Assembly: GCA_964242925.1 (NCBI GenBank)
Contig: CAXTBW010000003.1
Location: 14,500-78,499, forward strand
Reading direction: 5' to 3'
DNA: 64,000 nucleotides
Origin: LMUY01 sp964242925
GTDB lineage: Bacteria > Pseudomonadota > Alphaproteobacteria > Acetobacterales > Acetobacteraceae
The first letter of the stretch is position 1. Each line of letters starts with the position of its first letter. A program made the translations under genes and the position numbers. The notes below the pieces were generated by a model. That model searched no databases, was not told where the DNA came from, and was given only the letters and a program-made list of their open reading frames with translations. Shown here in pieces: positions 42,296-51,243 of this stretch.

Positions 42296-43357
42296 GTGCC
42301 AGACGGCCCCGCCGCTCCGGTCCGCGTGCTGTATGTGGACGACGACACCGGCACTTGCCGTCTGGTGCGGCGGCATCTGGAGCGCGAGGGATTCAGCGTC
42401 GAGGTCGCCGGCGATGGCGAGTTGGGGTTGGAGCGGGCGCGGGCGCAGTCGTTCGACGTGATTGCGCTGGACCACTACATGCCCGGCCGCGACGGGCTGG
42501 ACGTGCTGGCCGACCTCATCGCGCTGCCCAACGCCCCGCCGGTGATCTTCGTCACGGCGGCGGAGGAGCCGCGGATCGCCGTGACCGCGCTGAAGGCGGG
42601 CGCGTTCGACTACGTGGTGAAGGACGTGCAGGGCACGTTCCTGGAGTTCATGGGCACCTCCATCCGCCAGTCGCAGGTGCAGGCGCGGCTGCGGCGCGAG
42701 CGGGCGGCGGCGCTGTTGGAGCTGCAGGACAGCCGCGACCGGCTGGAGACGTTGGCGGCGCAGCAGGCGGTGCTGCTGAAGGAGGTCAACCACCGGGTCG
42801 CCAACAGCTTGCAGCTGATCTCGTCGCTGATCGGGCTGCAGGGCCGCAAGGTGGCCGACCCGGACGCGCGGGAGGCGCTGAAGCGCGCTGCGGAGCGGGT
42901 GGAGGCGGTGATGCTGGTGCACCGGCGGCTCTACACCAGCAACGACGTCGAGTTCGTGGCGATGGACCAGTACCTCGAGGGCCTGATCGAGGAGCTTCGG
43001 CGGGCGGTTGCGGCGGAGGAACGGCCGGGCCGGATCACCGTGACATCGGACCCGATCCGGGTGGAGACGGATAAAGCGGTGTCGCTAGGGCTGATCGTGA
43101 ACGAGCTGGTCACCAACGCGCTGAAATACGCCTACCCGGGCCGGGATGGCGACATCCGCGTCAGCTTCGAGCGCAAGGCGGGCGCGATCCAGCTGACCGT
43201 CGAGGATGATGGCGTGGGCTACGTGGATGGCGCGGCGCCGAAGGGCAGCGGGTTGGGCGGCGTGATCGTCAACGCGATGGCGCGCATGGTGAAGGCGACG
43301 GTGGCGCTCGACCCGGCGCATAGCGGCACGCGGGTGGTGCTCAGCCTGGCTGAGTGA
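42296..43357 (+). CDS. Receiver-HisKA_2 histidine kinase
   Basis: The 353-residue protein has an N-terminal receiver with Asp59 in 'VIALDHYMPGRDGLDVLADL', a coiled-coil, then a HisKA_2 kinase with His167 in 'VLLKEVNHRVANSLQLISSL' and 'SLGLIVNELVTNALKYAYPG' as the N-box. A GTG at 42296 or TTG at 42290 may start it. The HisKA_2 type is common for general stress-response signalling in alphaproteobacteria. Its 3' end overlaps the convergent flavoprotein gene by 17 bases. Confidence 0.88.
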   Translation: MPDGPAAPVRVLYVDDDTGTCRLVRRHLEREGFSVEVAGDGELGLERARAQSFDVIALDHYMPGRDGLDVLADLIALPNAPPVIFVTAAEEPRIAVTALKAGAFDYVVKDVQGTFLEFMGTSIRQSQVQARLRRERAAALLELQDSRDRLETLAAQQAVLLKEVNHRVANSLQLISSLIGLQGRKVADPDAREALKRAAERVEAVMLVHRRLYTSNDVEFVAMDQYLEGLIEELRRAVAAEERPGRITVTSDPIRVETDKAVSLGLIVNELVTNALKYAYPGRDGDIRVSFERKAGAIQLTVEDDGVGYVDGAAPKGSGLGGVIVNAMARMVKATVALDPAHSGTRVVLSLAE

Positions 43358-44549
43358 TCTGGTTTCGTCGGAGCCAGTTCAGGGCTGCCTCGCCGGCCGC
43401 GAAGCCGGTGCTGAAGGCGGCCTGCAGCAGGTAGCCGCCCGTCGGCGCCTCCCAATCCAGCATCTCCCCGGCGAGGAACACTCCCGGATCCAGGGGAGCG
43501 TCGAACCGGACGCCGCCGGCGGTCGAGATCGCGCGCGCCAGTCCGGTCGTGCCGGACAGCCGCAGCGGCAGCGCCTTGATGGCGCCGGCAAGGTCTGCCC
43601 GGACGCCCGCGCACTCCCGCAGCAGGGCGACCGAGACGGGCGGCAGGCCGGCCGCCTTGCGCAGGAAGGTGGACAGCGACTGGGCGCGGCGCGGGGCCGA
43701 GAGGCGACGGCGCAGCTCGTCCGACGCGAGGTCGGGGCGCAGGTCGAGGGTTGCGACCGCGTGACCGTCGGCGGCGATCGCGTCGCGCAGGGCGGCGCCC
43801 AGGGCATAGAACGGGCCGCCCTCGACGCCGGCCGCGGTGAGCGTGGCATCGCCCGGGACGCGGTTGGCGCCCACCGTGAGCGCGATGCGCTTGAGCGGCG
43901 CGCCCGCGTGACGCGCCATGTGCGGCGACCAGGCGGCGGTGAACCCGCAATTGGCCGGCCGGAACGACGCCAGCGCGGCGCTGGGGAACGCGCTGGCCCA
44001 GGCGCCGTCGGAGCCGAGGCGGGGCCACGAGGCGCCGCCCATCGCCAGGACCAACGGCCCGGGCGGCAGCGTCGCGGCCGGGTCGAACACCGCGGCGCCG
44101 TCCGCGTCCCAGCCGAGCCAGCGGTGGCGCAGGCGGAAGCGCACGCCGAGCCCGTCCAGCCGGCGCAACCAGGCGCGCAGCAGCGGCGACGCCTTCATCG
44201 CGCGCGGGAACACGCGTCCGCTGCTGCCGGTGAACACGGGTTGGCCGAGCGCCTCGCACCAGGCGCGCAAGGCGTCCGGCGGGAAGGCGCGGATGGCGGG
44301 CGCGAGCGCGTCGGTGGCGGCGCCGTAGCGGCCGAGCAGCGCGTCGAGCGGCTCCGCATGGGTGAGGTTCAGCCCACCGGCGCCGGCCATCAGCAGCTTG
44401 CGGCCCGGCGACGGCATGCGGTCGAACACGGTCACGGTCACGCCGCCCAGCGCCATGCGCTCAGCCGCCATCAGGCCGGCGGGCCCGGCGCCGATGACGG
44501 TCGCGGAGACGCTAGCCACATCAGGGTCGTTGGGGGATGCTGCGGTCAT
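43341..44549 (-). CDS. FAD-dependent oxidoreductase, HI0933/BaiN-like (TIGR03862 type)
   Basis: The 402-residue flavoprotein has the dinucleotide motif 'ATVIGAGPAGLMAAERMALG', then 'MPSPGRKLLMAGAGGLNLTH', 'LVLAMGGASWPRLGSDGAWA' and the C-terminal 'GVFLAGEMLDWEAPTGGYLL' with 'AAFSTGFAAGEAAL'. The ATG at 44549 overlaps the start codon of the divergent gene; a GTG at 44519 is an alternative that removes the overlap. The substrate is unknown; relatives include flavin reductases. Confidence 0.82.
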   Translation of the reverse strand: MTAASPNDPDVASVSATVIGAGPAGLMAAERMALGGVTVTVFDRMPSPGRKLLMAGAGGLNLTHAEPLDALLGRYGAATDALAPAIRAFPPDALRAWCEALGQPVFTGSSGRVFPRAMKASPLLRAWLRRLDGLGVRFRLRHRWLGWDADGAAVFDPAATLPPGPLVLAMGGASWPRLGSDGAWASAFPSAALASFRPANCGFTAAWSPHMARHAGAPLKRIALTVGANRVPGDATLTAAGVEGGPFYALGAALRDAIAADGHAVATLDLRPDLASDELRRRLSAPRRAQSLSTFLRKAAGLPPVSVALLRECAGVRADLAGAIKALPLRLSGTTGLARAISTAGGVRFDAPLDPGVFLAGEMLDWEAPTGGYLLQAAFSTGFAAGEAALNWLRRNQITQPG

Positions 44550-45660
44550 GATCGAACAGGTTGAAGCGGTTGTCCTGGGGGCCGGCGTGGTCGGCCTGGC
44601 AGTGGCGCGGGCGCTGGCGATGTCTGGCCGCGAGGTGCTGCTGCTGGAGGCGGCGGGCGGCATCGGCACCGTCACGTCGTCGCGCAACAGCGAGGTGGTG
44701 CATGCCGGTATCTACTATCCGACGGGCAGCCTCAAGGCGCGGCTATGCGTGGCGGGGCGGACCGCGCTGTACGGCTACTGCGCGGACCACGGCGTGCCCA
44801 TCAGCAAGATCGGCAAGCTGATCGTCGCCAGCGACCCGGCGGAATCAGCTCGGCTCGAGGCCATCCAGGTGCAGGCGGCGGCCAATGGCGTGGCGCTGAC
44901 CCAACTGAGCGGGGCGGCTGCGCGGGAGATGGAACCGGCGTTGCGGGTCGATTCGGCCCTGCACTCGCCGGAAACGGGGATCATCGACAGCCACGCGCTG
45001 ATGCTGGCCTACCAGGGCGAGATGGAAGAGGCGGGCGGCATGCTGGCGGTGCACTCGCCGCTGGCGGGGGGCGCGGTGGAGGATGACGGCATCCGTCTGC
45101 AGGTGGGCGGCGAGCACCCGATGCAGCTGCACTGCCGGGTGTTGGTGAACGCGGTGGGGCTGCACGCGCCGGACGTGGCGCGCAGCATCTCCGGCATTCC
45201 GTCGCAGAGCATCCCGCGGGCATATCTGTGCAAGGGCAGCTACTATGGGCTGGCCGGACGCGCGCCGTTCAGCCGGTTGATCTACCCGGTGCCGGAGCCG
45301 GGCGGGCTAGGCGTGCACCTGACGTTGGACCTGGGCGGGCAGGCGCGGTTCGGACCGGACGTGGAGTGGGTGGACCACGAGGAGTACGACGTGGATCTGT
45401 CGCGCGCCGCCGGGTTCTACGCCGCGATCCGGCGCTATTGGCCCGGGTTGGCGGATGGCGCGCTGGTGCCGGGCTACGCCGGAATCCGCCCCAAGATCAG
45501 CGGCCCAGGGCAGCCGGCCGCGGACTTCGCGTTGGTGGGCCCGACCACGCATGGCGTGCCCGGCCTGGTGAACCTGTTCGGGATCGAGAGCCCGGGGCTC
45601 ACCGCCTCATTGGCGATCGGCGACGCGGTGCTGCGGCGCCTCGAGGGGGATGAGTCCTGA
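44548..45660 (+). CDS. LhgO-like FAD-dependent oxidoreductase
   Basis: The 370-residue DAO-fold protein has 'AVVLGAGVVGLAVARALAMS', 'VTSSRNSEVVHAGIYYPTGS' and the C-terminal 'LVGPTTHGVPGLVNLFGIES' with 'PGLTASLAIGDAVLRRL'. This pattern matches the L-2-hydroxyglutarate oxidase (LhgO/YgaF) family. Its start codon shares two bases with that of the divergent flavoprotein, leaving no room for separate conventional promoters between the starts as drawn. Confidence 0.82.
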   Translation: MIEQVEAVVLGAGVVGLAVARALAMSGREVLLLEAAGGIGTVTSSRNSEVVHAGIYYPTGSLKARLCVAGRTALYGYCADHGVPISKIGKLIVASDPAESARLEAIQVQAAANGVALTQLSGAAAREMEPALRVDSALHSPETGIIDSHALMLAYQGEMEEAGGMLAVHSPLAGGAVEDDGIRLQVGGEHPMQLHCRVLVNAVGLHAPDVARSISGIPSQSIPRAYLCKGSYYGLAGRAPFSRLIYPVPEPGGLGVHLTLDLGGQARFGPDVEWVDHEEYDVDLSRAAGFYAAIRRYWPGLADGALVPGYAGIRPKISGPGQPAADFALVGPTTHGVPGLVNLFGIESPGLTASLAIGDAVLRRLEGDES

Positions 45661-45701
45661 TGCCGGTCCGCTGCCACATTCACTGCTGAAGGAGCCGCGC
45701 C

Positions 45702-46478
45702 ATGCCGCCCGACGCCTGGGACCCGGCGCTGTATCGCCGCTTCGAAGACCAGCGCACCCGCCCGGCTCGCGACCTGCTCGCGGCCGCGCCATTGGCCGCG
45801 GCGCGGCGCGTGGTGGACCTTGGCTGCGGCCCAGGCAACAGCACCGAACTGCTTGCGCAACGATTTCCGGGCGCCGCCGTGCTGGGGGTGGACACCTCGC
45901 AGTCGATGCTGGCGAGCGCGCGTGAGCGGCTGCCGGGCTGCGATTTCGTGGCCGGCGACATCGCGGACTGGACGCCGGAGCAGCCTCCGGATCTGATCTA
46001 CGCCAACGCCGCGCTGCATTGGGTCCCGGACCACGCGGCGCTGTTCCCGCGGCTGCTCGGGATGCTGGCGCCGGGCGGGGTGCTCGCGGTGCAAATGCCG
46101 GACAACCGGGAGGAGCCGTCGCACCGGCTGATGCGGGACGTTGCGGCGGCGGGCCCGTGGGCGGCGAAGCTGGCGGATGCGGGCGAGCAGGTGCGCGTGC
46201 TGCCAGCCCGCGCGTACTACGATCTGCTGGCGGGCGCGGGGGCGGCGGTGGAAGTCTGGCGCACCGTGTACCACCATCCGATGGCGTCGGCCGGCGCGAT
46301 CGTGGACTGGGTCAAGGGCACGGGGTTGCAGCCGTTCCTGACACGGCTCAGGGCGGACGAGCAGGCGGCGTTCTGCGCGCAATATGAGGCGGCGGTGGCG
46401 CAGGCCTACGCGCCGTGCGCCGACGGGATGCGGCTGTTGCTGTTTCCGCGGCTTTTCGTGGTCGCGACCGTTATGTAA
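45702..46478 (+). CDS. tam: Trans-aconitate 2-methyltransferase-like
   Basis: This 258-residue SAM-dependent methyltransferase has 'RVVDLGCGPGNSTELLAQRF', 'VLGVDTSQSMLASARERLPG', 'PDLIYANAALHWVPDHAALF' and 'VLAVQMPDNREEPSHRLMRD', the Tam signature order. Tam methylates trans-aconitate, which would otherwise inhibit aconitase. GGAG precedes the ATG. It lies 41 bases after the LhgO-like gene. Confidence 0.88.
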   Translation: MPPDAWDPALYRRFEDQRTRPARDLLAAAPLAAARRVVDLGCGPGNSTELLAQRFPGAAVLGVDTSQSMLASARERLPGCDFVAGDIADWTPEQPPDLIYANAALHWVPDHAALFPRLLGMLAPGGVLAVQMPDNREEPSHRLMRDVAAAGPWAAKLADAGEQVRVLPARAYYDLLAGAGAAVEVWRTVYHHPMASAGAIVDWVKGTGLQPFLTRLRADEQAAFCAQYEAAVAQAYAPCADGMRLLLFPRLFVVATVM

Positions 46479-46538
46479 CGACTTGTCACCTGGGTGTTTT
46501 TTTGGTTCGGTGTGCGGACGAAATCCAGGAGGTCACGC

Positions 46539-47252
46539 GTGCTGACGAAGCGGTTCGCCCGAGCATCCCATCGCGCCTGCGCCTTGCTGTTGGCCGCGTG
46601 TCTGACCCTGACTGGATGCGCTGCCGGCGCCGTCGCCGATGACCCGTCGCTGAGCCCGGAGGAGAACCAGCTGCGCAAGGCGAACGCGCGCTTCACGCAG
46701 ACGGTGGGCGAGGGCGCGGCGGTCGGCGCGATCGCCGGCGGGCTTGCGGGGGCGTTGCTGGGTGGGCGCAACCGGGTGGCGATGGCGGCGCTCGGCGCAA
46801 CGGCCGGCGGTGCTTTGGGCGCCGGCGCGGGCTTCCTGGTGGCGCGGAACAATGCTGCGCGCACGCACTCGGAAGCGGACTACAACACGGCGATCGACCA
46901 GGCGCAGCAGGACGCGGCGGCGTATCGCACGTCGGCCGACGCGGCGCGTGGGATCGCCAGCAACTGCGTTGCGCAGATCAACGCGCTGGACCGGCAATAC
47001 CGCGCGCGGCAAATCACGGCAGCGCAGTTCCGCGCCAGCGTGGCGCACTATCAGAAGGACAATGAATTGCTGCAGGCGCAGGTGACCGGCGCGCAGGACA
47101 CGGCGAACTCGCTGCGCACCATGGGCGCCACCGGCAACACCGCGGGGTCGGCGAACAGCACCGCGGCGGATATCGATGGGTCGCGCCAGTCGTTGGCGAG
47201 CAGCGCCGCCGCGATCAGCCAGGCGCTGTCGCGGGTGCCGCAGGGGGCGTGA
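46539..47252 (+). CDS. Glycine-zipper lipoprotein
   Basis: The start is GTG at 46539, placed by an AGGAGG six bases upstream. The 237-residue precursor has a lipobox near residue 26 ('LTLTGC'), then 'GEGAAVGAIAGGLAGALLGG' and 'GATAGGALGAGAGFLVARNN', a double glycine-zipper membrane hairpin, and a coiled-coil C-terminal part with Ala/Gln-rich helices. It is exported to the outer membrane. It is coupled to the next lipoprotein (TGATG) and converges on the SrfABC-like locus. A TagQ-like role is a possibility only. Confidence 0.78.
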   Translation: MLTKRFARASHRACALLLAACLTLTGCAAGAVADDPSLSPEENQLRKANARFTQTVGEGAAVGAIAGGLAGALLGGRNRVAMAALGATAGGALGAGAGFLVARNNAARTHSEADYNTAIDQAQQDAAAYRTSADAARGIASNCVAQINALDRQYRARQITAAQFRASVAHYQKDNELLQAQVTGAQDTANSLRTMGATGNTAGSANSTAADIDGSRQSLASSAAAISQALSRVPQGA

Positions 47253-47740
47253 TGGTGCATCGTAGGATTGCCGCGTTGGCCGCGGCTGCTGCATTGGCCG
47301 GCTGCTCCGCGGGCGCCTGCGATCCATCGCAAGCCGGCTTCCTGAGCGGGATCGGTTGCGAGGCGTCGGGCGCCTACACGCAGCGCAACCAGGCGCAGCA
47401 GGCGAGCCTGGCGCAGAGCCGCGCCGCCGCGTTGCAGGAACAGGCCGGCGCGGCCCAGGCGCAGGATGAAGCAACGGGCGCCCAAATGGCGCTGGACGAG
47501 CGGCGGCGGCGGCTGGGCGCGATCGACGCGCAGAACGCGGCGCTGCGGCGTCGGCTGGCGACGTTGCAGGGCAACAACCGGGTCAACCAGGCGCAGCTTG
47601 CGAGCGCGCAGGCGCAGCTGAGCGAGATCAATCGCCGCCGGGCCAGCTTACCCGCAACGCCGGATCCGGCCGCCGTACGCGACCTGGAACGGCAGCAGCA
47701 GAACCTGCAGGCAACGGTGCGGGATTTGGGCAACCTGTAG
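47252..47740 (+). CDS. Coiled-coil lipoprotein
   Basis: The 162-residue precursor has a lipobox in 'LAAAAALAGCSAGAC', followed by 'GFLSGIGCEASGAYTQRNQA' and a long coiled-coil (QQASLAQSRAAALQEQAGAA through 'LERQQQNLQATVRDLGNL'). No known family was recognised. Paired with the preceding lipoprotein in one unit, it ends 10 bases before a strong hairpin shared with the convergent FGE-like gene. Confidence 0.72.
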   Translation: MVHRRIAALAAAAALAGCSAGACDPSQAGFLSGIGCEASGAYTQRNQAQQASLAQSRAAALQEQAGAAQAQDEATGAQMALDERRRRLGAIDAQNAALRRRLATLQGNNRVNQAQLASAQAQLSEINRRRASLPATPDPAAVRDLERQQQNLQATVRDLGNL

Positions 47741-47749
47741 CCGTCGTTT

Positions 47750-47777
47750 GCCCCGGCATGACGATGCAGGCCGGGGC
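47750..47777. terminator. Bidirectional terminator between convergent units
   Basis: GCCCCGGC (47750-47757) pairs perfectly with GCCGGGGC (47770-47777) around a 12-base loop. It lies between the lipoprotein stop at 47740 and the stop of the FGE-like gene at 47778 and can serve both. Confidence 0.65.
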
Positions 47778-49319
47778 CTACCGCGGCGGGGGCGCCGAGT
47801 TGGAGGGGACGGCCAGGATGGCGGCGACCACCTCGTCCGTCGCCAGGTGGCGGCCGGTCACTATGGCGGCGACGTGCTTCAACACGATTGGCATGAACGC
47901 CGCCTCCCGCGTGCGGCCGCGGTTGCCGAGTTGGGTCAGCAGCAGCGCGGCCTGCCCATCCACCTGGCTGTGGACCGAGCTGTCCGCCATCTGCCGGATC
48001 AGCCGGCTGTAGCCGTCTGCGGTGCCCGCGATGTAGTAGCGCAGCCGCGCGGCCGCGACATGGTTTTGCCTGTTGAGTTCGGCCTGGCTCGCGACGCCCT
48101 CGGCCACGCGCTCCAGCACCCCCGCGATGTAGTCGGTGGTCCAGATGCTCTGCGCCAGCGTGACGGCGGCCTCGAGTTCGGCGCCGATGGCTGCCTTGGC
48201 CTGGTCATCCCGGTCGCGCTGGCTTGACGACAATGCGTCGGTGATGCGGTCGAGCCCGTCGCGAACTGCGGGGTCGAGCGCCTGGCCTTTGAGCAGCGCG
48301 ATCAGGCGGCGCGGGTCGTCCACCGCCTGAGTGGTGGCGCCCGACACCGCGTCGAAGGCGGCGCGGTCGGCCTCCACGTCGGCCAGGCCGTCGGCGGTGG
48401 TGGCGGACAGCACCACGCGGAAGCCGACTGTCGCCAGCCGGGTCGGGGTGTTGTCGGCGGAATTGTACGGCGGCATCTCGTCGCGCATCGCCGTGTGCAG
48501 GCTGGCGGGGGGCGAAGTGTAGTTGCCGCCGCGCAGCACGACGCCGCCGGCCTGGCCCTGCTCACGGCCGACCCGGTTCAGCCGGTAGGGGCCGAGCATC
48601 ATCTGCGACACGTTGCCCAGCACGTCGTAGAGCCCGAGCGGGTTGGGCAGCAGCAGCCCGACCTGCTGCGGCTTGCCCGCTGTCAGCCTTGTGCCGGCCA
48701 TGGCGTAGCGTTCGATCCCCTCCGGCATGGGCCAGAGCGGGCCCAGGAAGTCCTCGTCGCTGACCTTGGCGCCGCCGCGCGCGGCGTACTCCCACTCGTC
48801 CTCGGTGGGCAGGCGGATGAAACCGAACGAGCCGCCGCGATGCGGCAGCTTGTCGCGCGCGTTGGTCAGCAGCCACGTGGAGTAGCGGGCGCCGAAGTCG
48901 ATCGCCTCGGGCCAGCCGACGGAACTCTGTGCGACGCGGCCGGCCGGGCTGGCGGTGGGGCAGGGCGGTTGCCGCATGGCGGCGAACTGGTCGCGAGTGA
49001 CGTCGTATTTGCCCATCCAGAACAGTTTGTGGCCGGGTTCGCCGAAGGGCGCGGCCAGGTAGGCGCCGCGGGTGAACTCGCTATAGCCGAGGTCGGTGCC
49101 AGCCTGGCCGAGCAGCATGCCGTGGTCGTCCAGCGCGCCCGTGTCGGTCGGCACCTCGACCGGGCGGAACACCATGGCGCCGCCGCACGGCATCGGCAGC
49201 ACTAGGTCGTCGTCGGCGGGGTGCGGGTTGTACAGCCGCGGGTCCCAGTTGGCCGTGGCAGGGGGGGCGGCGTGCGCGGCGTTGGCCAGCAACAGCAGAA
49301 TGGCGGCAAAACGAATCAT
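47778..49319 (-). CDS. FGE/SUMF1-fold protein, TagR-like
   Basis: This is a 513-residue exported protein: a signal peptide (MIRFAAILLLLANAAHA) and a formylglycine-generating-enzyme fold at ~25-300 with 'LFWMGKYDVTRDQFAAMRQP', 'FGFIRLPTEDEWEYAARGGA', 'NPLGLYDVLGNVSQMMLGPY' and 'GGVVLRGGNYTSPPASLHTA'. A helical C-terminal extension (~305-513) follows. In Pseudomonas a periplasmic FGE-fold protein, TagR, activates the kinase PpkA. The start at 49319 overlaps the permease stop (ATGA). It is last in the operon. Confidence 0.82.
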   Translation of the reverse strand: MIRFAAILLLLANAAHAAPPATANWDPRLYNPHPADDDLVLPMPCGGAMVFRPVEVPTDTGALDDHGMLLGQAGTDLGYSEFTRGAYLAAPFGEPGHKLFWMGKYDVTRDQFAAMRQPPCPTASPAGRVAQSSVGWPEAIDFGARYSTWLLTNARDKLPHRGGSFGFIRLPTEDEWEYAARGGAKVSDEDFLGPLWPMPEGIERYAMAGTRLTAGKPQQVGLLLPNPLGLYDVLGNVSQMMLGPYRLNRVGREQGQAGGVVLRGGNYTSPPASLHTAMRDEMPPYNSADNTPTRLATVGFRVVLSATTADGLADVEADRAAFDAVSGATTQAVDDPRRLIALLKGQALDPAVRDGLDRITDALSSSQRDRDDQAKAAIGAELEAAVTLAQSIWTTDYIAGVLERVAEGVASQAELNRQNHVAAARLRYYIAGTADGYSRLIRQMADSSVHSQVDGQAALLLTQLGNRGRTREAAFMPIVLKHVAAIVTGRHLATDEVVAAILAVPSNSAPPPR

Positions 49320-50527
49320 GCGCTGCTCACTCCCTCCCACGGGGCCACCCGCGCGGCCCGGGCGCCTGCCGCGGCGGCAACGGCGATGGACCCTAGCACC
49401 GTGGCCAGCGCGGCAAGAAACGCCGCCGGCCAGGTGATGCGGCACAACGGGCGGTCCAGTTGCAAGGTCCCGGCGAACAGGACGTTGATCACGGCGGCGG
49501 CCGCCAGCGCGACGGACAGGGCGAGCGCCGTCCCGATCGCCGCCAGCACGGCGGCCTGCGCCATCGGGAACAATCGCAGCGCGCCGGACCGCATTCCCAG
49601 GAAGCGCAGCAACGCCAACGACACACGCTTGCGCTCCACGTTCGCCCATAGCCCGGCGCCGAGCGCCACCAGGAACCCGGCCGCCCCCAGCCCGGCGATC
49701 AGCGCGAACAACAACGTGAGGTTCGCGTCGATGCGCAGCAGGTCCGCCACATCGCCGGCGCGGGAGGCGACCTCGATCCCCATCGCGCGCAAGGCGACGT
49801 CCAGCGCCGGAACCTCGTCCAGCCGCGCGGCGTATAGGCGGAACCCGGCGTAGTCCGGCCGCGCCGGCATGGGCAGTTCGGCGAGGCTGCCGGCCGGGGC
49901 GCCTGCGCGGTTGTCCTGGAAATCCTCGACGAACACCGCGAGCGGCAGAGTGACGAAGGCGCCATCGCGGCGGAACGCGGCCGGCGCGGCCACCGCTTGC
50001 ACGGTGAGCGCCAGCGGCACGCTCTCACGCCGCCCGTCGCGGATGCGGGCCAGGCGACCGGCCAAGGTGTCGCCCGCCGCCACGTGCAGCCGCGACGCGA
50101 CCGAAGCGCTGAGCACGATTCGGTCCGACGCCGTCGGCCCGGCGCCGGTCGGCAAAAGCGGGTCGCCGGGTGCGGTGGGGATCAGGTCGGCGCGCACGCC
50201 CTCGCCCGGCGCGTCCGTCCGCTCCAGCAGCAGGCTGGCCGCGAGGGTGCGGGTGCGCGGGGCGAGGAACGCCACGTCCGGCCGGGCGGCCAGTTGGGCA
50301 AGCAGCGCCGCGTCGATGGTGCGATTGGCGGCGGTGACGATCTCGCGCGCATGCGGGTCCTCCAGCAGCAACTCGCGCAACCCGGCGATGACGCCGGCGC
50401 GCAGGCCCGCGAGCACGATCAGCGGCGCCAGCACGGCGGCGAGCGAGAGGATGGTGCAGGCGGCGAGCACCCGCTCCGACAGCAGGTCCGCCATGGCGAG
50501 GCGTGGCGCGAGCCGCAGCGCGTTCAA
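49316..50527 (-). CDS. ABC transporter permease, FtsX/LolC type (TagS-like)
   Basis: The 403-residue permease has one N-terminal membrane helix (AACTILSLAAVLAPLIVLAG), a large periplasmic domain (~55-275) and three C-terminal helices with 'VERKRVSLALLRFLGMRSGA', the coupling region of MacB/LolC-type mechanotransmission transporters. Such transporters do not necessarily move a substrate across the membrane. It overlaps the ATPase and TagR-like genes by four bases each, forming a TagT-TagS-TagR-like order. Confidence 0.82.
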   Translation of the reverse strand: MNALRLAPRLAMADLLSERVLAACTILSLAAVLAPLIVLAGLRAGVIAGLRELLLEDPHAREIVTAANRTIDAALLAQLAARPDVAFLAPRTRTLAASLLLERTDAPGEGVRADLIPTAPGDPLLPTGAGPTASDRIVLSASVASRLHVAAGDTLAGRLARIRDGRRESVPLALTVQAVAAPAAFRRDGAFVTLPLAVFVEDFQDNRAGAPAGSLAELPMPARPDYAGFRLYAARLDEVPALDVALRAMGIEVASRAGDVADLLRIDANLTLLFALIAGLGAAGFLVALGAGLWANVERKRVSLALLRFLGMRSGALRLFPMAQAAVLAAIGTALALSVALAAAAVINVLFAGTLQLDRPLCRITWPAAFLAALATVLGSIAVAAAAGARAARVAPWEGVSSA

Positions 50528-51222
50528 GCGGGCGGCCAGGCGAATCGGGTGATCGGCGCGTCGGCATCCGGCTCGCAGGGCGCGAGGCGGTAGCCGGCGG
50601 CGGCCGCGCGGGCGCCGTCATGGGTGACGAGCACGGTTGCGGCGCCGTCGCGCTCGGCGACCTCGGTGAGCAGGTGGAGGATGGCGTCGGCCTGCGCCGG
50701 GTGGACGGAGGCGGTGGGCTCGTCGGCGAGCACGATCGGCGGGTGGTGGGCGATGGCGCGGGCGATGGCGACCCGCTGGCGCTGGCCGACGGAGATCTGC
50801 GCCGGCCGGCGGTTCAGGATGGCGCCGAGACCGAGCTGGTAGGCCAGGTCCGCCACCCGCTGCGGGTCTGGCCGGCCGAGGATGGCCAACGGCAGGGCGA
50901 TATTCTGCTGCACCGTCAGGAACGGCAGCAGGGCGGCGGTTTGCGGCACGAAGCCGATGGAGGACGCGCGCAGGGCGGCCAGCGCGTCCGCTGCGTTGTC
51001 GCGCCACAACGCCAGCGCGTCGCCGCCGCCGAGCAGCAGGCCGCCCGCTCCGTCATCGGGCCGCAGCGCGCCGGCGAGCAGGGCCAGCATCGTGCTCTTG
51101 CCGCAGCCGGACGGCCCGGTGATGGCGACGCGCTCGCCGGCGCGGACGAAGAGGCGGTCGATGCGCAGGGTGAAGTCGGAGCCGCCCGCGGAGTAGGAGC
51201 GTCCTATGTCCCAGGCGGCCAA
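50524..51222 (-). CDS. ABC transporter ATPase (TagT/LolD-like)
   Basis: The ATPase has Walker A 'VAITGPSGCGKSTMLALLAG', Q-loop 'IGFVPQTAALLPFLTVQQNI', signature 'ISVGQRQRVAIARAIAHHPP' (LSGGQ degenerated to ISVGQ), and Walker B 'IVLADEPTASVHP', H-loop 'VLVTHDG'. The start is taken as TTG at 51222 with GGAGAG upstream, giving 232 residues. Codons further upstream read through the dispersed repeat (translated '...PHPDPLPRAGE') and should not be included. It pairs with the FtsX-type permease. Confidence 0.85.
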   Translation of the reverse strand: MAAWDIGRSYSAGGSDFTLRIDRLFVRAGERVAITGPSGCGKSTMLALLAGALRPDDGAGGLLLGGGDALALWRDNAADALAALRASSIGFVPQTAALLPFLTVQQNIALPLAILGRPDPQRVADLAYQLGLGAILNRRPAQISVGQRQRVAIARAIAHHPPIVLADEPTASVHPAQADAILHLLTEVAERDGAATVLVTHDGARAAAAGYRLAPCEPDADAPITRFAWPPA

Positions 51223-51243
51223 GGCGCAACTCTCCGCTTCTTC

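Noticed and set aside
46479..46510. Terminator after tam (short CAC/GTG stem followed by seven Ts)
   Set aside because: The stem is only three to four base pairs, too weak to call despite the T-run.
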